From Lachnospiraceae bacterium UBA4364 (lineage in GTDB: Bacteria; Bacillota; Clostridia; Lachnospirales; Lachnospiraceae): a stretch of 64,000 nucleotides of DNA. Positions 8,798-16,286 of this stretch are shown here, piece after piece (position 1 is the first letter of the stretch; every line of letters begins with the position of its first letter). The translations under genes were made by a program, and so were the position numbers. The DNA lies in contig DGSK01000005.1 in assembly GCA_002393955.1 (NCBI GenBank), positions 1 to 64,000 on the forward strand, given 5' to 3'. The notes below the pieces were generated by a model. It was given only the letters and a program-made list of their open reading frames with translations. It made no database searches and was not told the origin of the DNA.

Positions 8798-9361
8798 ATG
8801 GATAAAGAACTTGAAAAACTCATACGATCAGACTTACACAGACTGGGTATAAAGAAAAAGCCATCTGTGTTTGGGCATGGTCTGCCCCTGCAGGCAAAGT
8901 ACCTGATCCTGTGGAGAAAAGCCGCATTTTACTATAGAAGAGGCGGTTTCTTAAGAAAATGGTATGGCTGGAGACTGGATAAAATGCAGGAACGCACACA
9001 GATAACCCTTCCAAGGGAAGTTCAGGCAGGCTCAGGCCTCTACATAGGACACCTGGGGAGGCTGATAGTCCATCCTGATGTAAAAATGGGTTCAAATATC
9101 AATCTCTCTACCGGCGTGACCATCGGCCAGGCCAACAGAGGAAAACGAAAAGGTGTCCCGGTTATCGGTGACAATGTCTGGATTGGCACCAACGCCGTCA
9201 TAACCGGAAATGTCCGGATCGGAAATGATGTGATGATATGTCCTAACGCATTCGTAAATACTGATGTGCCCGACCACAGCATAGTGATCGGCAATCCTGC
9301 AGTGATCCACCACAGGGATAATGCCACAGAGAGCTATATAAATAACCGGGTGGATCTGTAA
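8798..9361 (+). CDS. Serine acetyltransferase-like hexapeptide acyltransferase
   Basis: 187 aa with a short helical N terminus and a left-handed beta-helix from about residue 70. The helix shows hexapeptide repeats (SGLYIGHLG, VKMGSNINLSTGVTIG, VIGDNVWIGTNAVI, VRIGNDVMI), and IVIGNPAVIHH is the typical CysE-like end. It probably transfers an acetyl group from acetyl-CoA to a sugar or serine. It lacks the long N-terminal domain of true CysE, so sugar O-acetylation is more likely given the glycan locus that begins next to it. No SD is present. One of only three plus-strand genes. Plus-strand bases after the stop (9362-9543) have a possible weak hairpin ending in TTTTT near 9434. Confidence 0.8.
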   Translation: MDKELEKLIRSDLHRLGIKKKPSVFGHGLPLQAKYLILWRKAAFYYRRGGFLRKWYGWRLDKMQERTQITLPREVQAGSGLYIGHLGRLIVHPDVKMGSNINLSTGVTIGQANRGKRKGVPVIGDNVWIGTNAVITGNVRIGNDVMICPNAFVNTDVPDHSIVIGNPAVIHHRDNATESYINNRVDL

Positions 9362-9543
9362 TTTAAACTTTCCGCTTACTGTCTAAACAGAACGACGCTC
9401 ACGTATGTTTCGGAACAATCACGATGCGTTTTTAGCCCTCAGGTAAATCCAGCGCTTACAGCCCGTTGTTAACCTTTACAGAGCTACGAGCTGTAGTTCT
9501 GCTTCCCAGAGACAATATTTGAGAAGTTTTTGTAAGTTAACAG

Positions 9544-10695
9544 TCATACACACCCAGCTAATGCGGCCCTAAGGTCCTTCTCTATTTTATTTTTGTCATA
9601 GACTTCTCTGCGCAGCCTGTCGTATTCATCCAGACAGTCCTGCCGCATTTTAGATGTGAGTTCCAGATTTTCCTTTTTAAGCTCATCAAAACTTTCGAAC
9701 CCTATTCCTTTTACCCGGTTGCCGTCAAGCACCCTGCTGTATGATACCGGTATGGTGCCGCAGAATACCGCTTCCTGAAGCACGCCTGATGTCTGGCTGC
9801 CATACTGCTCCGGTGAATAAGGAAGCACTGCATACTCAGCATTTGTAAGCAGCATATAATACTCATCAACAGACAGATACGAATCTATAAAAGTAACATT
9901 ATCTGCTGCCGCATCACGAAGTCTTGCCAGCCGCTCTTTGTCATAGAATCTTCCTGCCACTATAAGCGGATATCCGATACGGCTGAAGGCCTCTGTCATT
10001 TCCTCAAGCTGCTTTTCAGGATTCATCGTCCCAAGGCACACAGCATATCTGCCCTCGGGAACAACAATCTTAGTCTCAGCCGCCACCGCTCCGGCTGCAT
10101 ATCTGCCATATATGCTCTTATCGTAAGTATAATCCGGTATGTACACACTCTTCACATTCTTAAACCGGTATCCGTATCCCGTAGCAATAATAAGCGCTAT
10201 CTTCTTTTGCGCCCTTTCAAATATCTTCTGTTTGATCCCTGCAAACTTTCCGTTCTTCTTGGCGGTAAAGCCTTCCATGAAAGATGTGACGCATACTTTT
10301 TTCCCATGGTTCCCCACCACGGCCAGATAGAGCATAAGGTAATATTCCGTATTAAAAAACCACACCACATCGGCCTGTGAGTTTTTCAACGCCTTATTTA
10401 TATTTGAAAACATACGGAACTTATTGAGAACTTTATCCGAAAAAGAATTCTTCCCCTTCATCACAAGACTGTGGGGAAGTATATGAATATTCCTGCTTTT
10501 TTTCCTTTTGTCCCAGGCCTTCCTGTCCGAAAGTTTTTTTTCGCTTTCCTTAAGGATGCACTCCGGAGCAAAAACATCCGTATCAAAAGAGTCCCGGACT
10601 ATCTCAAAATACTGTGCCAGGACCTTGGGCGCATGCCCCACGGGACGACCTGTGGTATCCTGTCTGCCCTGATATTCAACCAGTGATAACTTCAA
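9544..10695 (-). CDS. Glycosyltransferase, GT4-like (GT-B fold)
   Basis: 383 aa. The C-terminal half has the nucleotide-sugar binding pattern of GT4: YAVCLGTMNPEKQ, PLIVAGRF, a YSPEQYGSQTSGVLQEAVFCG segment (Glu for the donor ribose) and PVSYSR. The start codon is TTG with GAGAGAGGG 6-14 nt upstream; no in-frame ATG fits. Donor and acceptor unknown. It is the most promoter-distal gene of the glycan segment that begins further right, and is separated from the next gene by 94 nt. Confidence 0.78.
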   Translation of the reverse strand: MKLSLVEYQGRQDTTGRPVGHAPKVLAQYFEIVRDSFDTDVFAPECILKESEKKLSDRKAWDKRKKSRNIHILPHSLVMKGKNSFSDKVLNKFRMFSNINKALKNSQADVVWFFNTEYYLMLYLAVVGNHGKKVCVTSFMEGFTAKKNGKFAGIKQKIFERAQKKIALIIATGYGYRFKNVKSVYIPDYTYDKSIYGRYAAGAVAAETKIVVPEGRYAVCLGTMNPEKQLEEMTEAFSRIGYPLIVAGRFYDKERLARLRDAAADNVTFIDSYLSVDEYYMLLTNAEYAVLPYSPEQYGSQTSGVLQEAVFCGTIPVSYSRVLDGNRVKGIGFESFDELKKENLELTSKMRQDCLDEYDRLRREVYDKNKIEKDLRAALAGCV

Positions 10696-10789
10696 TCTAT
10701 GTCCCTCTCTCTGTTATATACGAAATATGGTTATCTTAATCCGCTAAAACTTCCCACTTACTGAACTTAACAGAACAACTCTCGCATTT

Positions 10790-11764
10790 TCACAGATTAG
10801 CCTTGTACCACTCTACTGCATCCTTTATGCCTCTTTCAAAGCTCCACTCCGGATCATAGCCGAGGAGCTCGCGGGCCTTGCTGATATCGGCGTTGCTGTG
10901 CTTGATATCTCCTGCCCTGTCAGGACCATAGTTCGGCTCCACCTTTATACCAAGTGCCTCTTCCAGATCATGGTATATGTCTATAAGATATTCACGTCCG
11001 CCATAGGCAACATTAAATGCCTCACCTGCAGCCTCATGGCCTGCAAGACATGCCTTAAGATTTGCCTCGATTACATTTTCTATGTATGTAAAGTCCCTGC
11101 TCTGCTTCCCGTCCCCGTTTATGGTAGGAGTCTCACCGTTCATCATCTGCTTTATAAATTTCGGAATGACTGCAGCATATGCTCCGTCCGGATCCTGCCG
11201 TCTCCCGAATACATTAAAATACCTGAGGCCGTAAGTATCCAGTCCGTAATGTCTGGTATACTGCTTAGCCCATTCTTCATCAGCTCTCTTCGATACTGCA
11301 TACGGCGAAAGAAGATTACCCTCACGGCCTTCCTTTTTTGGAAGCACCGGTTCATCTCCGTATACACTCGAGCTGGAAGCGTATACGAATTTCTTTACCC
11401 CCTTCTGCCTGGCAGCTTCCAGCATATTCAGGGTTCCGACTATATTATTCATACAGTAAAAAAGCGGCATCTCAATGGACCTAGGCACAGACCCCCATGC
11501 AGCCTCGTTTAAAACATAGTCCACTCCTTCGCATGCCTTAAGACAGGTATCAAGATCCTTTATATCGCCCTTCATAAACTCATACTTTTCATTACCGGCA
11601 AACATATCCACGTTTTTCTGCTTGCCTGTAGAAAGGTCATCAAGACACCTTACCCTGTACCCAAGCTTCAATATAGCCTCGCACAGGTTCGAGCCTATGA
11701 AACCCGCTCCGCCGGTCACAAGAAAAAGCGTATCTTCCGGAAACTTTAAATCCAAATAACCCAT
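10790..11764 (-). CDS. NAD-dependent UDP-sugar 4-epimerase (WbpP/TviC-like)
   Basis: 324-aa extended SDR enzyme with the Rossmann motif TGGAGFIGS near residue 17, the YAVSK catalytic Tyr-Lys pair and the SSSSVYG serine region. The AAWGSVPRSIEMP segment closely resembles the AALGSVPRSI motif of UDP-N-acetylglucosamine 4-epimerases. It would interconvert UDP-GlcNAc and UDP-GalNAc or their uronate forms. The ATG lies one base after the stop of the upstream UDP-sugar dehydrogenase, so the two act together, most likely to make UDP-GalNAcA. The exact substrate is inferred. Confidence 0.85.
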   Translation of the reverse strand: MGYLDLKFPEDTLFLVTGGAGFIGSNLCEAILKLGYRVRCLDDLSTGKQKNVDMFAGNEKYEFMKGDIKDLDTCLKACEGVDYVLNEAAWGSVPRSIEMPLFYCMNNIVGTLNMLEAARQKGVKKFVYASSSSVYGDEPVLPKKEGREGNLLSPYAVSKRADEEWAKQYTRHYGLDTYGLRYFNVFGRRQDPDGAYAAVIPKFIKQMMNGETPTINGDGKQSRDFTYIENVIEANLKACLAGHEAAGEAFNVAYGGREYLIDIYHDLEEALGIKVEPNYGPDRAGDIKHSNADISKARELLGYDPEWSFERGIKDAVEWYKANL

Positions 11765-11765
11765 A

Positions 11766-13079
11766 CTATAATCTCCAGTATCTGTATCCCGCGTCTTCGT
11801 ACGCTTTCTTATTGAATACGCCCTTTATATCAAGGAGAAGCTTTATATCATCCTTAAAAAACCTGTCTACATCACCCACAGATAAGCCTGCAAATTCCTT
11901 GTGTGCTACTGCAAGTATAACAGCATCCATATCCTTTATCTCAGACATAGGACTCATTTTTATTCCATAGAGTCTTTCTGCTTCATCCGCATCAGCCTGG
12001 GGATCTGCGATCACGGGTTCGATGCCGTACTCCCTGAGTTCCTTTACTATATCAAAGACCTTGCTGTTCCTAGTGTCCGGGCAGTTTTCCTTGAATGTAA
12101 ATCCGAGTATAGCTACCCTTGCCCCCTTTACAGGCTTTGACAGCTGTATCATCTGCTTGACACAGCTCTCCGCAACGTATCTTCCCATATCATCATTTAT
12201 ACGGCGTCCGGATAGGATTATCTGGGAATGATATCCCACTTCCTCAGCCTTATATGTAAGATAGTATGGATCAACACCTATACAGTGTCCACCTACCAGT
12301 CCCGGTCTGAAGGGCAGGAAATTCCACTTTGTACCTGCCGCCTCAAGTACTGCCAGGGTATCTATTCCCATCTTGTTAAAAATTATTGAAAGCTCATTCA
12401 TAAAAGCGATATTAATATCACGCTGGCTGTTCTCGATAACCTTTGCCGCCTCCGCAACCTTTATGGATTCTGCTCTGTGCACTCCTGCATCAACTACTAT
12501 GCTGTACACGTTTGCTACGATATCCAGAGTCTCCTCGTCCATACCGGAAACTATCTTCTTTATGGTATTCAGTCTGTGTTCCTTGTCACCGGGATTAATT
12601 CGCTCGGGAGAATAACCGATCTTGAAATCCTCACCGCACTTAAGCCCCGATTCCTTTTCAAGTATGGGCTTGCATATATCTTCCGTCACGCCGGGATAAA
12701 CAGTGGATTCAAATACTACTATGGAGCCTTTCGTAAGATTTTTGCCAAGTATCCTTGCTGCACCCTCCACCGGTGTAAGGTCAGGCGTATGGTCATCATT
12801 TACAGGTGTGGGAACCGCTACGATATGGAACTTTGCTTCCTTAAGCTTTTCCGCATCGGATGTAAAATCAACAGCCGAATTCTTTATCACCTCGTCCCCC
12901 ACCTCGTGCGTAGGGTCGAAGCCTTTTTTATACATTTCAATCTTGGCTTCATTCAGGTCATAGCCTATTACCTTTACGCCGCGTTTTGCAAATTCCACTG
13001 CAATAGGCATTCCCACATATCCAAGTCCAACAAGGGAAAGCTTTTCTTTTCCACTTTTGAGATTATCATAAAGGCTCAT
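11766..13079 (-). CDS. UDP-N-acetyl-hexosamine 6-dehydrogenase (TviB/WbpA-like)
   Basis: Oxidises a UDP-sugar twice at C6 with NAD+ to the uronic acid. 437 aa: N-terminal Rossmann fold with VGLGYVGMPIAVEFAKR (about 17-33), the hydride-shuttle region FESTVYPG, the middle helical domain, the catalytic Cys in GGHCIGVDPYY (about residue 265) and the C-terminal UDP-binding domain (GFTFKENCPDTRNSK). The sequence is of the TviB/WbpA type rather than the UDP-glucose Ugd type. GAGGAT precedes the ATG. The upstream flank has two tandem duplications (see repeat). Confidence 0.9.
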   Translation of the reverse strand: MSLYDNLKSGKEKLSLVGLGYVGMPIAVEFAKRGVKVIGYDLNEAKIEMYKKGFDPTHEVGDEVIKNSAVDFTSDAEKLKEAKFHIVAVPTPVNDDHTPDLTPVEGAARILGKNLTKGSIVVFESTVYPGVTEDICKPILEKESGLKCGEDFKIGYSPERINPGDKEHRLNTIKKIVSGMDEETLDIVANVYSIVVDAGVHRAESIKVAEAAKVIENSQRDINIAFMNELSIIFNKMGIDTLAVLEAAGTKWNFLPFRPGLVGGHCIGVDPYYLTYKAEEVGYHSQIILSGRRINDDMGRYVAESCVKQMIQLSKPVKGARVAILGFTFKENCPDTRNSKVFDIVKELREYGIEPVIADPQADADEAERLYGIKMSPMSEIKDMDAVILAVAHKEFAGLSVGDVDRFFKDDIKLLLDIKGVFNKKAYEDAGYRYWRL

Positions 13080-13090
13080 TTTTCATCCTC

Positions 13091-13135
13091 TTTTCTATAA
13101 TTTTCTATAATACTTATTCTGTAATGCTTATTCTA
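13091..13135. repeat. Two short tandem duplications before the UDP-sugar dehydrogenase gene
   Basis: TTTTCTATAA is repeated head-to-tail at 13091-13100 and 13101-13110, and TAATACTTATTCTG / TAATGCTTATTCTA follow at 13108-13121 and 13122-13135. They occupy the whole spacer up to the dehydrogenase SD. Confidence 0.75.
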
Positions 13136-13139
13136 TTCG

Positions 13140-14237
13140 TCAGTCCAGATAAAGCTGCCTGCCCTTTTCGTATGTCTTAAGCGTTCCCTTAAGCGCATCA
13201 ACACTCATCATGGCAAGCACCGCCGCAGATTTGTTCTGCGAACGGCATTTCTGGTCACGTGCGATCTTTGGCGCAAGCTTCATTATATCATTGCGTACAT
13301 GCTTTATCAGCAGTTCATTATCTGTTTTTTCCACCTCTGCCAGTATCTGGCAGCATACAGAAAAATGCCTGGAGAGCGCCGCCGGATAATACAGCACATA
13401 TTTTTCCTTAACGAATTTGAGCATATCACGGCTGTGCTTATAATAGGCCACATTCCGGCTTACCTTTGTCGAGTTCATGGTATTGCTTCTTCTATGGTAA
13501 TAGTTGTACATACTCCTGCAGCCATATACCACGCCGTCTGACTCAGCAAAGAGCCTGTACATCGTACCCATATCTTCCGCTTCAGTCCCTTCCGGAAAAC
13601 GTACTTTATCCCACAGCTTCCTTTCGGAAAGCATTCCCCAGGGCACTGACATAAAATATCTCTGATAGAGCAGATCCTCCAGTGCGGAATTGCCTGAGTA
13701 AAAATAAATCTCCTCTGAGGCCTTCGGCTTTTCCAGGACTTCAGTATTAACATAATCCTTAGCATCCGCCGCACCGCGCTTAAGACCTTCCGTTATTTCC
13801 TTTGCGCTCTTCTTTAACTCATTTGAGCCCTCGTTCCCAACAGGATAAATATCATCATGTGCACACACGGCTATCTGGGATTCTGTTCTGTCGATCAGGC
13901 TCTTAAGATAAGAGAGATACTCTGCCTCCACAGTGTCGTCACTGTCCACAAAGCTTACATAAAGACCATCAGCTTTATTCAGCCCGAAATTCCTCGCAGC
14001 GGCCGCACCCCTGTTTTCCTGATGGTACACCTTCACTATCTCATTTTCCGAATATTCATCGCATATTTCAGGAGACGCATCCCTGGAGCCGTCATCCACA
14101 AGTATGATCTCGAAATTTCCGTATGTCTGAGCCAGTATGCTGTCCACACAGGACTTCAAATTAGCCTCGGCCTGATAGACCGGCACAATGACGCTTATCT
14201 TGTCTATTGAATTTTTATCAAAAACCGTACTATCCAT
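13140..14237 (-). CDS. GT2 family glycosyltransferase
   Basis: 365 aa. The N-terminal GT-A domain is classic: ISVIVPVYQAEANLKSCVDS, ILVDDGSRD, ENRGAAAARNFGL and the DXD-like FVDSDD at about residue 100. The C-terminal part is helical and resembles EpsH/EpsJ-type transferases. GGGGG precedes the ATG by 6 nt. It is the first gene after a strong promoter (14281-14309), so it starts the transcript running into the UDP-sugar dehydrogenase and epimerase. Sugar donor not predictable. Confidence 0.9.
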   Translation of the reverse strand: MDSTVFDKNSIDKISVIVPVYQAEANLKSCVDSILAQTYGNFEIILVDDGSRDASPEICDEYSENEIVKVYHQENRGAAAARNFGLNKADGLYVSFVDSDDTVEAEYLSYLKSLIDRTESQIAVCAHDDIYPVGNEGSNELKKSAKEITEGLKRGAADAKDYVNTEVLEKPKASEEIYFYSGNSALEDLLYQRYFMSVPWGMLSERKLWDKVRFPEGTEAEDMGTMYRLFAESDGVVYGCRSMYNYYHRRSNTMNSTKVSRNVAYYKHSRDMLKFVKEKYVLYYPAALSRHFSVCCQILAEVEKTDNELLIKHVRNDIMKLAPKIARDQKCRSQNKSAAVLAMMSVDALKGTLKTYEKGRQLYLD

Positions 14238-14280
14238 ATTTACCCCCGACTTTCACATTGCATTATACATAACTCGTACA

Positions 14281-14309
14281 ATTATACTACTTTTTTCCCT
14301 TTTTCCCAA
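14281..14309 (-). promoter_or_regulatory. Sigma-A promoter before the GT2-dehydrogenase-epimerase genes
   Basis: Minus strand -35 TTGGGA (14304-14309), 17-nt spacer, -10 TATAAT (14281-14286). A second TATAAT at 14261-14266 has no good -35. It lies in a 128-nt gap, so the glycan locus has an internal start here. Confidence 0.75.
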
Positions 14310-14323
14310 ATGTACGTATGACT

Positions 14324-14354
14324 AAAAACCTCCCGCCGGTGAGCTATCGGTGCG
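14324..14354 (-). terminator. Possible terminator after the DUF5672 gene
   Basis: On the minus strand CGCACCG...CGGCG can pair around a short loop and is followed by GGAGGTTTTTAG. The stem is short and has a bulge. It is just upstream of the promoter at 14281-14309, where a transcript boundary is expected. Confidence 0.4.
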
Positions 14355-14365
14355 TGAAACATAAG

Positions 14366-15148
14366 TCATACTATATCTATCCCGTTATCCGCAAGAAATG
14401 CCTTCATTTCACCATAGCTTCCGAATTCCTTCGACCAGCCGTGAGTAGCATAGGGAACTGCACCATTAACCACACTGTCTCTCAGACCATATTCCAGTGA
14501 AAACCCCTTACCGGTTTCAATGTCTGCCAGGCGGTAACCGGTCTTATTATCCGGGCCGAATACGCCGAAAAAAATATCCTCGCTTCTTTTAAAAAACCAG
14601 TAAACCTTGCGCCACCTGAACTCATGTATAAGCGCCCTGCTTTTTTTCACATTCCGCAGACAGAAGCCTCCATTCCCCATGGTGATCCCATGTCCTGCCT
14701 TTTTCAGGCACTTTATCCGTCCGCCTGCCTTCTTAGGGAAAGTCCATTCCCATATGCGTCTTTCCGGGATCCAGGGGGCACCTATATAATCAAAGCCTTT
14801 CCCGATATATTCCGGAATCCGGTCTTCCTTTGACCAGAGCGCCGCATCCGGCTGGGCTATGAGTATAAATTCATAGTCAGAAAAAACGTCATAAAAGCCT
14901 TCGCTCAAAAGCAGCTTATTATAGCCCTTTGTACCGGTAAAAAACTTATCCGGAAAAGTCTTATACTTCCCTTCCGGAAATTTTTCACTGTACCATGCAG
15001 TATCCAGACCTTCAGGCACTACAAAATACTTTTTCCCCGTAAGGACCTCAAAAAAAGCCTTCACGCAGCAGTACTCATCATCGTCAAAGCTTTTTTTATA
15101 TGCCGGTATCACGACCGCATATTCATTTTTACTTCCCGTATTCAGCAA
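14366..15148 (-). CDS. DUF5672-family protein, probable glycosyltransferase
   Basis: 260 aa with the hallmarks of DUF5672: AVVIPAYKKSF at the start, YEFILIAQPDAALWS (a likely DXD-type metal site), FDYIGAPW and GNGGFCLRN. The family is found in glycan loci and is thought to be a GT-A-like transferase; no activity is proven to my knowledge. The start is TTG, with a perfect GGAGG 6 nt upstream. This overlaps the end of the upstream GT4 gene by 20 nt, indicating coupling. Confidence 0.75.
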   Translation of the reverse strand: MLNTGSKNEYAVVIPAYKKSFDDDEYCCVKAFFEVLTGKKYFVVPEGLDTAWYSEKFPEGKYKTFPDKFFTGTKGYNKLLLSEGFYDVFSDYEFILIAQPDAALWSKEDRIPEYIGKGFDYIGAPWIPERRIWEWTFPKKAGGRIKCLKKAGHGITMGNGGFCLRNVKKSRALIHEFRWRKVYWFFKRSEDIFFGVFGPDNKTGYRLADIETGKGFSLEYGLRDSVVNGAVPYATHGWSKEFGSYGEMKAFLADNGIDIV

Positions 15149-16286
15149 AGAGTTCCTCCACGATCTCGGATGTACGGTCCCAGGAAAATCTTTCCGCCTC
15201 CGCGGCTATATTGGCTCTGAATTCATAAGCCTTATCTTCCTCAAAGAATCTTACTATTGCAGCTGCCAGTGCCTTCTCATCCTCGGAAGGCACAATAATT
15301 CCGGTCTTCCCGTCTGTAACTGCTTCAGGCAGCCCGCCAACATCTGTCGCAATGACAGGCAGCCCGAAACCGAAAGCGATCTGTACAATAGCAGACTGCG
15401 TTGCCGAAACATATGGACAGACATTAAGGTCTGCTGCCGCAAAAAATTTCTCTATCTCATTGTCCGGAACATACTCATCATATACTTTAATATGACCTTC
15501 CGTATCATATTCCTTCATAAGTGCTTCATATTCTTCCTTTTGCCCGCCGAAATCTCCAACCACAAATATCTTAATCTTCGGAAGCTTTTTTACTATATCC
15601 GGAACTGCTTTTATCAGATACTTTAATCCCTTGTACTTTCTCACAATACCAAAGAACAGAAGCATCTGCTCATCTTCACGTATACCGAGCAGTTCCCTTG
15701 CTTCCTCCCTGCTCATATTCTTTATCTTAAAAGCATTGTACGTAGGTACTACAGTCCTCTTATAAGGCATAGCAGGAAGCAGCATCTCCAGATCCGAAGC
15801 GTCCTCCTTTGAATGCACGCTGCTTAAGGTGCCCAGCTTTAAAGTATTCTTTGTAAGCATCCTGTCCATGGGAAAGCGCTCATGAGGCAGCACGTTATGG
15901 CATACAAATATTACCGGAAATCTCTTTTTCATCCCTGAAAGTATAGCCTGATAACAGGGCGCAAAATAAGGATGCCACCAATGGACTATGAGCATGTCCG
16001 GCTTCCAGTCCAGTATCTTTTTCTTTGCACCGGGCCAGTTAAAGGGATTTGCGGTATTTATAATGTATCTTGTATCCGATGCCTGAAAAGTTTTATTCTC
16101 ATAATCTTTCTGCTCCCTTTTGAACATTATTTTGGGATACTGAAGCGAATATGAAAAAACCGCCACTTCAAATTTCTTTTCCAGCGCTTTGGATAAAAGC
16201 CCTGTATAATGAGCTATGCCGCTTTTGTAGGGATAAACCGGACCTATTATCGCAACTTTTTTCTTCACATCCATACCTCGTACCAT
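15129..16286 (-). CDS. GT4 family glycosyltransferase
   Basis: 385 aa with the GT-B fold. The N terminus has KVAIIGPVYPYKSGIAHYT (acceptor-side glycine loop), and the mid region VHWWHPYFAP. The C-terminal donor domain has LLFFGIVRKYKGLKYLI, the EYVPDNEIEKFFAAAD segment and GLPVIATDVGGLPEAV (the E of the EX7E motif). It transfers a sugar from a nucleotide donor in the cytoplasm. The start overlaps the asnB-like stop; an ATG 4 codons downstream (16274) is an alternative with similar support. Confidence 0.88.
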   Translation of the reverse strand: MVRGMDVKKKVAIIGPVYPYKSGIAHYTGLLSKALEKKFEVAVFSYSLQYPKIMFKREQKDYENKTFQASDTRYIINTANPFNWPGAKKKILDWKPDMLIVHWWHPYFAPCYQAILSGMKKRFPVIFVCHNVLPHERFPMDRMLTKNTLKLGTLSSVHSKEDASDLEMLLPAMPYKRTVVPTYNAFKIKNMSREEARELLGIREDEQMLLFFGIVRKYKGLKYLIKAVPDIVKKLPKIKIFVVGDFGGQKEEYEALMKEYDTEGHIKVYDEYVPDNEIEKFFAAADLNVCPYVSATQSAIVQIAFGFGLPVIATDVGGLPEAVTDGKTGIIVPSEDEKALAAAIVRFFEEDKAYEFRANIAAEAERFSWDRTSEIVEELFAEYGK

